Of a stretch of DNA of 64,000 bases, positions 45,586-59,480 are shown one piece after another (position 1 is the stretch's first letter; every line of letters begins with the position of its first letter). The stretch is taken from positions 19,212,110-19,276,109 of the forward strand of contig CM017556.1 of NCBI GenBank assembly GCA_007844125.1. The letters run 5' to 3'. The notes under the pieces are model-generated. The model worked only from the letters and a program-made list of their open reading frames with translations, did not search any database and was not told the origin of the DNA. The stretch comes from Sinonovacula constricta (lineage: Eukaryota; Mollusca; Bivalvia; Cardiida; Solecurtidae). A program made the position numbers and the translations under genes.

Positions 45586-48500
45586 TTTTACTTCTTGCAA
45601 CTTTACCTGCCAAATTAAGCCACCCTGCCCTTCCAATTTTACATCCAATGGACTGTTTGACGCCAGATTCACACTATTGGCCCTTGCCAACCCAAAAATC
45701 CATTATTAATTTCCATTTTTTGTATCACAGATATATTTTTCCAAGTCCTGGGTTCAAGGTCTATGTCCAACCGGCAGTCAATATCTGTATTTATTAGAGT
45801 TCAGCAACGTGATCATAAACCTGATCAATATCAATTCATCATCTGCAAGGAATATATTATGCAAACTGTATGACAAAGAAGCAAAATTCTTTCACAGATG
45901 GAATAATCCAGAACCTATTCTATGAGTTCTAACTTCAACACAGACACTGGCAGAATCCTAGATTCATTATAGATGCTGACAGATTTAAGCCTTCAAAAGT
46001 TAAAACAAGTTAACAAAATGACTGGCATCAGGTTTTTTTAAACAGCAACTTAGAACAAGGCTAGATCAGCTGAGTGATTTTCCTTGGGTTATACTCCTGA
46101 TGTCCGTTAAATGGCCACAAAAAAAGCAATATTCCCCTCCCAAGCAGGATTACACAGACGTTTTCCAGCGTTGTAACTCCAATCAATAGGCATCACTAAC
46201 ATACTCTACCATACAGCCAATATAAGCAGCTGACAATTTTTATACAATTTTTTACAATACATTTGCTGACTTTCTCCACTGAGGTCTTAGATTTAACTCT
46301 ATTCTCTATCCAACAGGGGTAATTTTCTATATATGAACTATGAGAGTAAAATATTTTTTGCTCCTTTTATTATATACGCAAAATATTGGATTTTATCATT
46401 TTTGATTTGAGACAACAAGAAGGTTGTAATTATATTCAGGATTTAAAAAAGGAGGCAGAATATCAGTTTTTAAATAACATGCACTTGCTGCATGATATTG
46501 TTAATGTTAAATTGTACAAAATATTTAATATAAATACATAATTTTGACAGAATCTACTCAAAAACAAACCAAACTTATAATAATCTGAAATCTGTAACTG
46601 CCTATGGACAATATTCCATTAAGTCCTTAATGACTTAACATGAAAAATATAATGCCAATTAAAAAATAAAACTTTGAATCTGAATAAAATAAGCCCAATC
46701 ACATCAAATCAACTTAGCTGCAGCATGGATTAAAGATCATGAGTCAGACAAGAGCACCTCAAGGAGGTTATGAAATCCATAATGCATAATCAAAACACAC
46801 AACACTTGATCAATAAGCACTGTAGCAGTAAAACACAGAATGCAGCCTTGTCTTGATGTGATGCTGAGGACACTAGTAACACAACTGCCAGAAACATTTC
46901 TAGGGGGGTTGCCACAATCATTCTTCCCCAATAGCCACCAATGTTCCAAAATTATTGATTCTGTCTACCTCAGCAGATTCTGCGAACCATCCAGTTAGAT
47001 CAATGCTTACTGCATCCAGAACCCTTTGAAAGCAATATGTCTAATTTTTTATTAAAACCGTCTAGAGTATGTCATTTCCTCTAAGTGACATAGAAGTGAG
47101 GATGTTCATCCATATTAATTATTTTGCAGAAAAACAGGACCCAAAACAATTAAATAATTAAGAAATAAGACAATTTATTCTGAATATTATTGATGATTCA
47201 CAAGTCTATTTGCTGCAGTGGAAATCTATCCACAGAAATATATTGATCTGCGTCTACAAAAATGGGAAGTGCATTGAAAACTCTGGAGGACAAGGACTTT
47301 TAAAGTGGGAGAAGTATGAAGATTTATAGGGTGGAGATGAACATGGATGAAGATTGAAATAATTTGACTTGGGGGCTACACAGTGTAGAACCAGTGCTAG
47401 AACATGCATGACAAGGTTACACGGAAGACTGTGATGGCTGGAATACCAACAGACCAATGTCCCCTTCATCAAAGGGACAATCTACACATACAGGTTAGTT
47501 CATTTTTTATATATTCCTGTACTTATTCATTAACATTACAATGGTTGCGTTAATTTTTCTTTGTTTTGGAGTTCAAAATCACAAAAAATAACAAAACTGG
47601 TTTATGTTAACACGTATGCCCAGTGTTTTATGTTTACTTGCATACATGTACACTGTAACACAACCCTTGATAAGATATACCATATATTATACTTAATGGT
47701 AATTCAATCTATCCCATAGTTCTCAGCTGGCACTGACATCTGTACTACATCTTTGACTTTGGATGCATAAAATGTTGGTAGCAATCAAATTTTACAAAAT
47801 ATCATAAAAACACACACGGTATGTTCATTGTGTATTGCGGTACTGTATGGACTTTATCTAGTATCGCAATATATACAGGTATACCGCGACAGCCCCAGAA
47901 ATAGACTTGAGTGAGCTGCACTTATGTGTTTGATGATAATCATAAAAGCTCTTTTAATCTGGTTTTAAAAAAAACAGTTGACCATTTCTGATAAAAAATT
48001 TAAACATCTTATATGATTTGCCATGATATTCAACTTCTAGTAACTGCAGTGGGTGTCTTCAGACCTTTCATCAAATCAGTGCATTAATGAATTGAACAGA
48101 AAACTAAAACAATTTTCAATGGTAAAATTGATGCGGAGCGGTTATATACATTCCTATAGCAACAACATGCATAATAAAGAGAAATTTCTCCTTGCAGTGA
48201 AACAATTAAACAAAATAATAGCATCCAATTGTTTCATTTTCTACAGGTAAGATACACAAAATATTTTGACTCCATTCCCTTTTGTCTTAAGTCATATAAA
48301 CAACTTAACACATCAAATTGGCTGTACCACAATTACACTCTTACAAACACAAACACAAACTAAATTTATCTCTCCTATTCCAAGTAAAGACAATGAGAAA
48401 ATAGTCTTTATAATACAATTATAATCCAATGATCACATATCAGAACTAGGTTTATCTCAGCATCCAAGTGGGCGCCAATAAACATTGAAATTGAAGCTTA

Positions 48501-51500
48501 TAAAACAGGGAAATCAATAGCAGGTAAAATCAATATCAATCATTGGAGACTGGTGTCATTTAAAGGTGGTGACACCACACAGACTTTATTGTTCCTAATG
48601 ACAGTTATAACACCTATAAACTATGCATCAACCATCAGGCTTTATTGCTTTTAACTGCTGCCATTTACACAATAAATAATGAACTGAGGAATACTGCTGA
48701 AACAACCATTATGTGGGTATATGAACTACATGCAAATCTTGCATGATATATTTAAAAGTAAAAATGTATGTATAGATGATAACTAATAATTGATATTTTG
48801 AACAAAATGTAATATAATGTAAAGAAATCAATTAAAAGTATAGACAAAAATAAAGAAAAATGAAACAATATTTAGAATTCAGATTTGTAGCTGACATAAT
48901 TCTATTAATTTATTTGACAAATTTAAATTAAAAATGTTAAATCTTGGGTCAACCAGGACAGTTCCTGTGCATTTCTCAAGATTAATCACTGCAGCAACAT
49001 GACTGTCAATATATGTCAACACAGACCTAGATGTAGAGGGTGACAACATTAAATAATACAGCATTGACTATACTTTATTAAAAGTCAACTTCATCATTAC
49101 AAAGAAGAAAACAGTTCTAACATCCCTGTCATTCAATGGTGCACTGTGGCCACCCTCAAGCTTTTGTAACATTCAATGACAGGCTGTCAATCAACCCTAA
49201 TTGAAGAGTTCAAATCAATTAGAATATTGCCCCATGGTCACATGTGATAAACACAACTAGCTTCATCACAGTTCTAACTTAATTGGTATCAATTTCTGTT
49301 TTACGTTCTATTTGACATTTTCATTAGCACTTTTAAGTTTAATCATAATCACAGATGCGGCAACTAAACTGGATTTTAAAAAAATATCAGCTGGCATTTA
49401 GTTGATAACAAAGACTTGAGAGTAAATCATATGCAACCTGATACAAACAAAATATATTGCTGACTTCAATTTACCTGACTGTTGCAGCTGTGTTTCCAAT
49501 CCAATAGGAAGCAATAAGGGAACTTGGTTTCAAATAAAAATGCAAAGCAACATTAATATACGCATTAAACAATTTAGAGAAATGAATAACTATCTTACCA
49601 TTATCAGTTCAATAACCAATCACTGTAACATGAAAACTGGGTCTAATGTCACAGAATTCCAATTCCAATTATGCACAGAAAATGTCCAGTCCTATTTAAA
49701 TTGACAATAAACCATTTTTGTATAATAAATTGGTATTATCTGTTACTCTTTCACTTTTGTCAAACAAAACATCTAATAAATTACAAACTGATCAAGTTCA
49801 TAACCAAACACAAACTTGGTTGAAACAATGTAAGCAGAGCCAATTGCCACATGGTAAACCTGAATGTTGCCTTCATAAAACTGAGAGGGCCTTTCTCTAG
49901 AAACTGACTTGTGACCCTTGCAGCATCATAAAGCCAAGATGTTACCTGGTAGTGTACAATTATAGACCCTTCTACTGGGATCCTGAAGGTGCAGACTACC
50001 TCATGAGACTATTAACCCAACATACCATTCAGAACCTCTCACTCCCACCAATCACTCCACCTTGGAACACCTTGTCACACTATGTACCTGGCTCCCATGC
50101 AGCTCAGGGCACGTGTCCCCTTAATCCCAAGCACATGGGCACTGAAATCCAATGCTGCTAGAAGTGTGCTGGGATCTTAACAATCTATTATGTGGCTCCC
50201 TTCTCCTGTGACATCAGGTAAATCACAGACAATCAATAAAGTTCAAACTGTTGTTTTTTAAGTCCATGTTTTAACCCTTGTCCTTCAAAATTTGTTGATA
50301 TACGTTATGTCTGACCTCTGATCAAACATATTATAACTCACAGAAATTCTATACATTTGGATACAAACAATGCATATCCTGATCAGACAGCTCTGAGTGG
50401 AATATGAATAATCATGATCGAAATTATTTGCACACATCTCATTTGTGTTTTAAGCAGGATAAGAGTCAAGTTAATCTTTATGAACCAGGTGGTGACAAAA
50501 CCAGGGACCTTGAAGGAGACTGGACTCTTTCTCTGATAGCTTAAGGATAACTGTCACCCTCAGCTAGCAGTCAATTGATCAAGGTTGTTTGGTAACATAA
50601 AAGGGACTGTTTTGTTAAAACATTAATAACATTAAAGCAGCATGCTGTTAGCGTGAATTGAAGTCTGTTAATGACAATCTGATAATGTTTGTACTTCTTT
50701 GTTTTGTTCGTTAATTCTTTGTTTAAAAACTAATAATTGTATGGTGTACTTTAAAAAGAAAGGAAAAGATGAAATAAAACTGGTGAAACAGGTGGTGGTA
50801 TATACATGTACATTGTTCATTGTTTTCTCAAGAGTGTATTCTGTGTGTTTTTGACATAAAAACTTGATGGCTTACTCAAAGGAATTGGAAATGTGTTTCA
50901 TTTCTTATACAATTTAAATATTCTAACACAGTTTTACATATTAGCAAATGGAATTAATTAATGTCAAGCGTAAGTAATGCACAATTTTAATTTGTGTAAG
51001 TCTGCAAAAATGGAAACTAAAATTTATAAACAGCGGATTTTATTATGCTGGTTCTATACAAATTACAAAAACTTTTCAGTTTTAAAGTTGCATTAGTTTC
51101 AGCTAGTGTATATGTATCTCATTATGTAACTATAAGCTTCAATTGTACGTATAAAACTTTTGACACTGTATAATCAATGTTATGGTTAAAAAAACAAGCT
51201 GGATATTTTACTGTTTAGCAATCTGCATATGTCCTGTAAAATTTTTAAATGATCAACACCTATTTTTTTTCCCCCCGAATATGTTATGGGCTCACATATA
51301 TATATATGATACCAAAAAAGATAGTACAGAAGAAAATACTGACTAATTGCATGACTCATAGCGGTATGCTTAACACGATTGTGTTTTATTCAGTTGCACC
51401 CTTTATATTTTTCTTTAAACGAAATAACAATATTTATGTAACAAAAGCAAAATCAGTTAATTAAATCAAATGTATTTTCTAAAAAAATTACTAGCTTTTT

Positions 51501-52339
51501 TATATATGATACATGTTGTAAATACATTATCTATATATGACTGATTTCAAAGCTAGCTCTCAGTATAAATAAAGCACTCATTTCTTTTCTCATACTTTCT
51601 GATGCCAAATGTTGCATCCATAAGTTGTGTGAATGCATTGTCAATATGTCAGCATATAAGAGGCCAACAAAAACAACAATAGAAAACATGCCAAGGCAAC
51701 TCATCAATGGGCTGGAGACCTTACAACAAACACCATGTGAAGGGCTGTATGTAGGCAAGGCAAGAAATGATGTTGTGCACTCAATGACCTTGCGAGACAT
51801 GCAGTAGTTAGGGAGGACATAAGGCTTGTGTCAGACAATACTTCATACAGTCACTTTATAGTCTGTCATGAAGACTTGGTATAACATACTAACATACACT
51901 TGACAGTATCAGACACATGTTTTTTCCGTCTTTGATGTTCCCAAAACAACAAAGGTGAGCTGCAACAAACAATGGTGAAGAATGAGAACTCTCTAGAAGA
52001 AAACATTTACATCTAAATTGTTGCCTGAACAGATGCTATGAAATGCTCACGGTTCACTGGTACACTATGTGTATTTGAAAAGTTAAGCATATAACATGGA
52101 AATCGTCATTATAAACAATTGTATTTCCTATCTGAGCCATGCTGCACATGCAGTAAGCTATTTTTAAATTCAGAAAACCATTAAATCATCATTTTAGTAA
52201 TGCGCTCCGACATCGGTGTCTGTAGCAGAAATCCTCATCTTGCTTCTTTTTTATAGATTTTAAAAGAATAAACATTTAGAAAGATGTTTGTAAGATTTGT
52301 ACTCTGTAACATGTCAAGTAAGTGTTCCAAATCATCTTT

Positions 52340-52462
52340 ACCTAGACTAATGTATAATCGCATTGATGTGAATAGTGTGTCCAAATTTAAAAAAATTGGG
52401 ATTAAGATACGTTACGTGTTATGTGTATATGATATAGGCAAACTGACCGATACCACCTTTAC
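52340..52462 (+). mobile_element. Fragment of the 5.56-kb MITE family
   Basis: GATTAAGATAC, then TGATATAGGCAAACTGACCG and GATACCACCTT match the right 120 bp of the 5558-5952 element. No left end was found. Confidence 0.6.
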
Positions 52463-54682
52463 CAAGAGCAATAGTAGTTGGTGAAGTGAAGTGAACATGA
52501 CAAAACTGATTAAATGGACATCTTTAACACTATATAGATATCAAGTGAGTATTATGTTGTCATGTTTAATTCTAGTCAATGAAGTGGTAAAACTATGAAA
52601 ACGAATGAGGTGCCATTAAATGTTGGCCAACCAGTTTGATATTTATATGCAACAAAAGAAAGATGTGAATATATTGGACTACTAAAAATAAAGTTATCAG
52701 ATTTTTATGCCTCAAACAGTCCGACATGGATGCAAGAACAGAAATTACAACAGCCATAGCAACACCATGAACTATTTATATACTACTGGCAATAAAGTAT
52801 GAAAACAGGCAGGAGTTCCTATAAACATGCTGCAATGTGAGGACAAATAATTTACAACAGTGACTTTGCAAATGCCCAATGACATAAAACATTTGTATAG
52901 AATAAAACATTGCAAAAAAGGTCAATAACCGATGCTTACACAACAAAAAGCATAAATTTTATAAAATAACATGAGTCTTAAAAGATAATAACCATGACAA
53001 CCTTAAGAAACCTTTCGAGTTAAATGCCAACCTGCCTCTATCTGCCTCTATCATCATAAAACCAGTGTGTATTATATAGAACTCTACATAAAAACGTTCA
53101 AGTACAATAAAATAATGTTTATCAAATACAAAGAATGATTCAAATCTGCAAAGACCAATAATTAATTAAAAGTACGACCCTGACAACTTTTCTATACAAC
53201 CACATTTGATTATAAAACCATTATGCAGAATATTAAAACGTGTTTGCTTGCAATGAGATTGAAGAAATAAAATACAATAAACAATAATGTTTATCAAATG
53301 AAAATAGACATAAATATGTGGAGAGAAAATAACTTCTTGCATGACCCTCACCGTAAATTGCCCGGTCAACATTCTAAATCATAAAACCTTTGAACAGACT
53401 ACAGAACTTAGCAAGAGATGCCATCAACTATGTCTGTCAATATGAATTTGAATGATTGTCCTGCATAAAGAAATCAGCTTCTGCGCCTAACACTTGCAAA
53501 GTTGGCCATGCTGTTATTATAATGACCATTATCCATTATAAATGGTGTACCGTGCTGCTCGCAGCTGCAGTGTGCAGTGTCTGTGAGGGGGGTATTGACA
53601 TTGTACCAGCGTGTGACAGTCTGCAGAATTATTATCCATACACAATACTCAATAAGAACATTTCACACCTGAGAAAATTGCAATATTACAGGATTCAGAT
53701 GAGATTTCTGCTTTTTATATTCCCCTTTGTCATCCATTAAATAAAGTCCTGCATAATTCCGAGATGCAGGTGTTAAGAAAATGCAGGTATTATTTTTAAT
53801 AAGAAAATGCGATTTATTATAATTTTGCAATAAAAAATATGTAAAAATATATAAATATGTTAAAAAAGTATGACACAACCCAAGTTATGATAAATCCATT
53901 CATTCCTCAAATTGTCTATATAGGTTTACATAATCACCACCACATTGTATGCTTACCTGGAGAAAGAATCCTTAAATGCAAAACCATCATTTCTGAAAGT
54001 CACTTAATTAGACCAATTATTAACTACTTCCAACAATCCTCTGATGACAATTACACTAATAAAGTCGAAATCCAATCAAATCTCAACTCCAATTGCTATG
54101 AACTTTGACCACAAGAACATTATTATTTTAAAAGTCGAGAAATAAACTTTTTCCAGGACATCATTTATTCAATACTTCCTCAAGTTGCAATATGAATTGT
54201 ATGTGCATTTTGAACATATTACCTAAACTAAATTAACATTCATGTCATTTTACAAACATATTTACACACAATAATCAATAATGCGGAGATATGAAGTTTT
54301 TCTTGCATGAATGAAACAAGCAAGAATGACAACCATGTTGTGAGATCACAACTTAACCATCACTGTCCATGTAACATACACAAGAATCACCTTTGACCTC
54401 ATATTGCCTCAGGGGTCAGAATTTACTTGACCTTAATAATACACAACATCTACTGGAGTGCATGCATGTCAAGTTTGTGAGCATTTAGACACATTAGGAT
54501 TTATAATAATCATACTATATACTTTTAAATTGTTTATTGATCATGAAAATCTAAGGTTTAATATTAACAATTGTAAGGCATTCAAATGGTCCATATTAAC
54601 ATGCAGCATGTCACGTTATATCCTTCTCAAAGAATGTAATAATATCATTTAGCTGTCTCATAAATGTTCACAAAATAAAGCA

Positions 54683-55015
54683 GGGTTCCCACAATTTCTG
54701 AAGGGAAAAATTCAAGGTCTTTTCCAGGTTTTTTTCCAGGTATTTTGTCCATTTTCAAGGTCTATGAATGTGAACATTCAAGAGTTTTGTGGTAAATATT
54801 TATGGGAGTTTACAAATGTATGCCAACAAATACTCTGATTTTTTAAATCAAATTCAGTTAAAATGCCTTATGATTATTAAAATGCACTAACAGTTTTCCC
54901 GGTAATTTCCCATTTTTTTCCCTGTATCATGTCAAATTTAAGGTCTTTTCCCGACCGGGAGTGTTAATTTTCGAATTCCCGGCTTTTTCCCGATTTCCCG
55001 GTTCTGTGGCAAATG
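54683..55015 (+). repeat. Transposon-like fragment with CAGGGTTCCCACA end
   Basis: It starts with CAGGGTTCCCACAATTTCTG and contains repeated AAGGTCTTTTCC, TTTCCAGGT and TTCCCGG strings. Similar ends are common in invertebrate DNA transposons. No inverted partner was found, so this is probably a truncated copy. Confidence 0.5.
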
Positions 55016-55589
55016 TCTGGTTAGAACCACTGGTGCACTGCAGATTCACTGAATGACATCACATGAAAATACCTTTCCCACCCAACAAAGAGTCAACATA
55101 CTGTACATACTAATCTGTAGCCTCTAATAATTGTATATGTTAGGTATTTGATAAGCCAACAAAGACGTGAAACTCTTAAAGTCCAGCTGTCAAAGGGGAT
55201 ACATTAAAACTGACATACTTATTGAATAACACTGGGCAAATGACAGGTAGTCAGACAGCAGGAAACATTTTACCTTCAAAGATGTGACCTTGCATTGACA
55301 CAAATTAATTTATTATCATGTCATGGTATACATTATTAAAATAGCTATGGCTAAAACATAATGATACATGCATTTTCATCAGCTGACTTGCAGTTTGTTT
55401 GAGCTTCAAAATTACAAGTAAAGATAATTGCATATAAGGTCAAAATTTGTGGAAGGTGAAAGTCAACACATTTGACGACAGTACATTATTGTACTTTTAA
55501 CATCATTGTGAAAGTGGTAGTTGTCTGGAAGGTGTTGATGATTTCAATTGGATTCAATGGTTTTCCCAGGAGCAGTTGTAAGGTTTTGT

Positions 55590-55930
55590 CTGTTGACCCA
55601 CACCAAAACGCTTGCATGCGACAAGCTCGTCACAAGTTTGCGACAAGTTTGCGCAAGCTTGCCGCAATCTTAATAAGATTGCAATTCTTAAATATTATGG
55701 TCGCGGATGCGAGCACGCTCGCTTGCATAGAAATTAAGGTTGCGGTTAGGTTTTGTTCGCACACTTCTCGCAATCTTAAATACCATTAAGATTGCGAGAA
55801 GCTTGCGGTCTTGCAAGCTTGCAATCTTATATTCCACTGAAGATTGCAAGAAGCTTGCGATCTTGCAAGCTTAAAACTAATTATTATTAGGATTGTGGAT
55901 AGGTTGTGGACTTGCAAGCATAAAATTATT
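55590..55930 (+). repeat. Palindrome-rich repeat, copy 1
   Basis: It begins CCCACACCAAAACGCTTGC and is built from interleaved short words GCAAGCTTGC, AAGATTGCGAGAAGCTTGCG and AATCTTAA, many self-complementary. GC content and CpG are well above the surroundings. The outer end is the inverse of the outer end at 60550-60567. Confidence 0.8.
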
Positions 55931-56027
55931 CCAAGACATTAAGAAATTTATTTTGTATTTCTTTAAAGAAATAACATTTGAAAGAGAACTTGACCAGCAT
56001 GACCAGTTCCACTTGCAGATATACAGC

Positions 56028-56475
56028 GAGAAAGCTATGATGGCCCTGTATCGCTCACCTGAGGACACTGGCTTTAAAATTTAATCACAAGACTAAATGT
56101 TCACAACTGTGCCTTGGATTCTAGTGATTACAAGTTATGTTGAAGCAAATCTTTGCCTACAGTTACACATCCAGATTTATTGCAAACAAAGATTCTGGTC
56201 AAGTTCTGTGAAGATTAGGCCCCCAAAAAAGTCTTTTAATGTGTTCTCAGGGTTTTTATAGATCTGACCAAGTCACCTACTATTTGACCATGTGACCTAT
56301 TTATTAACTCATCCAAGATTTCATACAGACAAACATTTAAGGACATTCTGACCACCAGTGTTGGTTAAGATTGGATCAAAACGGTAGCCTTTAAAGTGTT
56401 TACGAGCAAATTGTTAATGCAGCTAGATGGACAGTTGGTTGAAAAAAGCTTACCAGAATGTGACATAAAAAAGCT
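56028..56475 (+). mobile_element. Short-core copy of the satellite-cored element
   Basis: ATGATGGCCCTGTATCGC then GCTCACCTGA (56053-56062) match the left end at 34.1 kb. Only about one to two diverged core units follow (GTCACCTACTATTTGACCATG; CTCATCCAAGATTTCATAC). The right-hand hairpin end is absent. Confidence 0.75.
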
Positions 56476-57219
56476 CTAAATACTAACTGCCAATTTTTTT
56501 TTAAATTTTATTTTGTCATTATTTATTATTAAACAGAAATCACACAACCCTATACAAAACAGTCCCAGATTTACTCTCCCTAGAAAGTAATTTGGTAATG
56601 ATACCCTACTCCCATCTTGATTTTTTTTATAGAAAATCCAAAAATATATTTAATAACTTGACAACAATTGATCCCTAAAGCAATTCCAAACATATTCTTC
56701 CCATGAGATAGTTAGTTAACTACTTAATCTGATTAATCCTCAAAAAAAATAAGATAATGAACATAAACAAAATAAAATGTATTTAGTAACAGTGACTCAG
56801 TCCTTCAAACTAATTGACAACAAAATCAATCCCATACTTTGGCATCCCATAAACAAGTTAACTTTCAAATTTGATATCTATCTAAATCCTGAGTAGACAT
56901 GGAAAGCAAACTGCTGTTATGAGTTACAGTGATCTTGATCTGACTGATCACAAAAGCAATTTTAAGCTATGTTATCATTAAAGACAGCTACAAAAGATTT
57001 GGTAATAATAGCTCAGTACAATATTTATTTTTTTGATCTCATTCCAAAGATGTCAGTTTTTTAATAACTTTTTGTTGTCTTTCGAAAACCTGGTCAAGTA
57101 GATTTACAGTCTAATATCTAATGTGACAACAAAACAGACAGTAGAGTATCATGTTAAAACCACTCTTACTTTATTGGGAATGTGAATAAACACCATTTAA
57201 TAATAAAAGTTTAAAAGTC

Positions 57220-57361
57220 GCTTTTACGGTGTTTTAGTAAAAGTCAATCGTAACTTTCGGAAAATAACCGAAGAAATCGCCGAGCGGTCCCGATTTACAA
57301 TAGCACATGCGCAGTCTACACTTCCGGCCGCGCCAATTTTCAACGAAATGAAAAAAATGTG
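57220..57361 (+). promoter_or_regulatory. CpG-dense promoter-like segment
   Basis: About 13 CpGs fall in 140 bp within a CpG-poor region. It includes an ETS-type ACTTCCGG (57320-57327), an NRF1-like CACATGCGCAG (57304-57314) and a CGCCGAGCGG cluster. These are typical of broad housekeeping promoters and often bidirectional. The plus-strand exons start just downstream; the minus-strand MAP7-family gene lies to the left. Confidence 0.6.
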
Positions 57362-57411
57362 ATGAAAAAGATGAAAAAATTGACTTTCCTTCACTGGACT
57401 ACTAAGCAGAG
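57362..57411 (+). CDS. Unrecognised plus-strand gene, candidate exon 1
   Basis: The ATG at 57362 lies just downstream of the CpG-dense segment and opens MKKMKKLTFLHWTTKQ plus two bases, up to a donor CAGAG|GTGAGA. A five-codon upstream ORF (ATG at 57348) precedes it. With the next two exons the frame stays open for 62 codons, but no domain is recognised, and the transcript could equally be non-coding or start elsewhere. Confidence 0.4.
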
Positions 57412-57969
57412 GTGAGACATTGATCTACTTAAACAAGTATAAGAAGCACGACATTTTAAATCAGGTTTTCTGAACGTAGTAAGTTTAGTACATTAACGGT
57501 TTAGAATGCAAAATTAACGTGTTAAATATTTTCGCCATTTTTTTCAGTTCCGACATTTCACCTTAGTTTTTTCTTATCACAAACGTTTTCTGAAACCGTT
57601 GACTTTTCCATAAACACGTGTTTTCTACTGTATATTTAATTTATGCTTCAGTTAGAGTTGATACGGTTCTGACAAGTTCAAACGTAAGACATTTTTGTAT
57701 TATTGTTTATTTTAGAGTGACCTTATTAACGGTAATATCCAGTTACCGGACATTCACATTACACATGGATACATAGCATACTATAGGAATAAAGGCACAT
57801 AAAACGGTTACAAGTGGCTACACACTATTTTTTGTTGTTGATTACATTGTTGTGGTAAGAAAATAAATTTAGCTCACCGGTAATAGAGATATCCAAGATA
57901 ACTTGTACATGATACAACTTGCTAGTATGGCATTGCCACTCATGTAAAGTATTTTATTTTCTGTAATAG
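57412..57969. other. Intron of the candidate plus-strand gene
   Basis: AT-rich, no other signal. Confidence 0.4.
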
Positions 57970-58071
57970 TTTGAAACAGCCAGATGCAAGTGAACAAAAA
58001 AAGAATCGGAGATGCAGACGGATGTCAATAAGGAGGTCAGTGAAGAGCAACGCATGGATGACAGACAAAAG
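57970..58071 (+). CDS. Unrecognised plus-strand gene, candidate exon 2
   Basis: The acceptor TTTTCTGTAATAG|TTTG has a pyrimidine-rich tract; the donor is AAAAG|GTACTG. In the frame from exon 1 it reads SLKQPDASEQKKNRRC and continues Arg/Ser-rich to NAWMTDK, ending with a two-base overhang. A second frame starts at an internal ATG (58012): MQTDVNKEVSEEQRMDDRQK, with a stop upstream in frame. That frame runs into TAA in exon 3, so the first is preferred if exon 3 is real. Confidence 0.4.
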
Positions 58072-58269
58072 GTACTGAGATAACTATGTAACATTTTGAC
58101 CATTTGTACCAGTTCTTGTATTAATGCATTTGCTACCTTTTAGCACTACCATGTTTATTATTAATTGCATGGCGCAGCTGTTGGTACATGAAGATGTCAT
58201 TTTTTGGAAATCATATGTTGTTTTGATTTTGTTTGATTTTTTGTTACATAGCACGGACACATTTATGGC

Positions 58270-58412
58270 CATATTGGAGACGTCCAGCTAATTATTGGTG
58301 GAGGAAAACCTCCCTACATAGAAGTTCTCACCCCAACTAGGACTCGAACCCACGCGGTGAGGGGCTGAGGAGCTTCAAGTCAGAGATTCTAACCGCTCAG
58401 CCATGGGCGCCA
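58270..58412 (-). mobile_element. SINE with well-preserved tRNA-Ser/Leu-like head
   Basis: Minus strand: TGGCGCCCATGGCTGAGCGG then TTAGAATCTC (A-box region), an extended variable-arm-like segment, and B box GGTTCGAGTCC (near 58350-58340). A body with AGGTTTTCCTCCACCAATAA follows. The class II tRNA look (long variable arm) suggests a Ser/Leu tRNA ancestor. It is the best preserved of three copies of this family here. Confidence 0.8.
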
Positions 58413-58574
58413 CTGTTTTGATTGCAATATTATAATATTAAAATTAGTTGGTATATTTTAAATTTAAATTAACTTTGTTCTCTGTATTCACTTACATTAA
58501 TAAAAAATAATCTTGCTGTAATAATCATACATTTTGAATTTACTGGCTTTTTATTTATCTGTGTGTTTATGGTT

Positions 58575-59018
58575 GGCCTGGTGTCAGGATAATATGACTG
58601 GATGTGGTATCATGTTATTTGTTCATGGCATGCTATACACAGTGAAGGCAGCACTATATCTGCTTCAAGTGAACACCGTCTCCAGATAACTGAAATACCA
58701 GTACTACTGTGGTGGCTCAATAAACCTAATAAACAATCAAACCACCAACAATTTATTAGAGGATAGTGTTCAATTGAAGCCAATATAAAGCTGTTTTTAC
58801 TGATTTTAGCATGCCATGAACACCTGGCATGATACACCCAGTCACATTATCCTGACACCTGACTGACTAGTCATAGAACTAGCTGTATATTTGCTTGAGT
58901 ATTAGCAAGAGAGCAATAACACTACCATTTAACATGACTTTGGTATGTTGCAGCCCAGACTGAACCCAATGCCTCTAGTACCAGGAGCCGGCACTCTACG
59001 GATTGCACTACCAGGTCT
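58575..59018. mobile_element. Inverted pair of SINE copies
   Basis: 58575-58730 carries the tail of the 7.4-kb SINE on the plus strand (GGTGTCAGGATAAT..; AAGGCAGCACTATATCTGC). About 58735-59018 carries tail and head on the minus strand (CACCTGGCATGATACACCCA through the CCAGGTCTAG head end). The two can fold back on each other. Confidence 0.7.
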
Positions 59019-59480
59019 AGTGTTTTACTTTTACCCCTTTGTGCATAGTAATGCTTATAAAATAACCAAGATAGTATTTCGTTAAGCTTTACTTTTTAGT
59101 TAGTTCAGCATTTCTCAGCTGAGATTTTAAACATATAAAATATGGGGGTGCTTTTGCCTATAGCTCCTGTTATTTGTTGCTGTTTTCAAATTGCTGTTTT
59201 AAAGAATAGGCAAGTTTGCATCATGACCAAAGCTGTAAAAGTTTGTGTCAGCATCTAATTAGGTTTTTTGTTTGTTTCCTTGTTTTTTGTAAAATTTCCA
59301 ATCTATTTCTTTCAATCTTTGAACACTTACTCTGCATCAAACTTTGACTGAAGGTGCCTGTGTGGTACAAATAACACAAGACCCTTACATACTAAATAAA
59401 TCTTTCATTGCTAAATAAAAAATCAGGTAATGAAAAAAAAATTAAATAATGCAGAATGTTGGATTTTTTTTCTTTTTCAG

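Larger units (their letters stand above)
45586..57219. other. Region upstream of the MAP7-family start exon
   Basis: AT-rich sequence without a convincing gene. It includes a MITE-family fragment near 52340-52460, a repeat fragment at 54683-55015, a palindrome-rich repeat at 55590-55930 and a short satellite-element copy at 56028-56475. Small open frames at 49952-50161, 51625-51807 and 53456-53740 have no recognisable content. A non-coding 5' exon of the minus-strand gene could lie here undetected. Confidence 0.5.
58072..59480. other. Intron of the candidate plus-strand gene, with SINEs
   Basis: It contains SINE copies at 58270-58412 and 58575-59018. The rest is AT-rich. Confidence 0.45.

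Noticed and set aside
50000..50165. GC-richer open segment suggestive of an exon
   Set aside because: The minus strand offers a GCCAG|GTACAT donor but no phase-supported acceptor or recognisable product.
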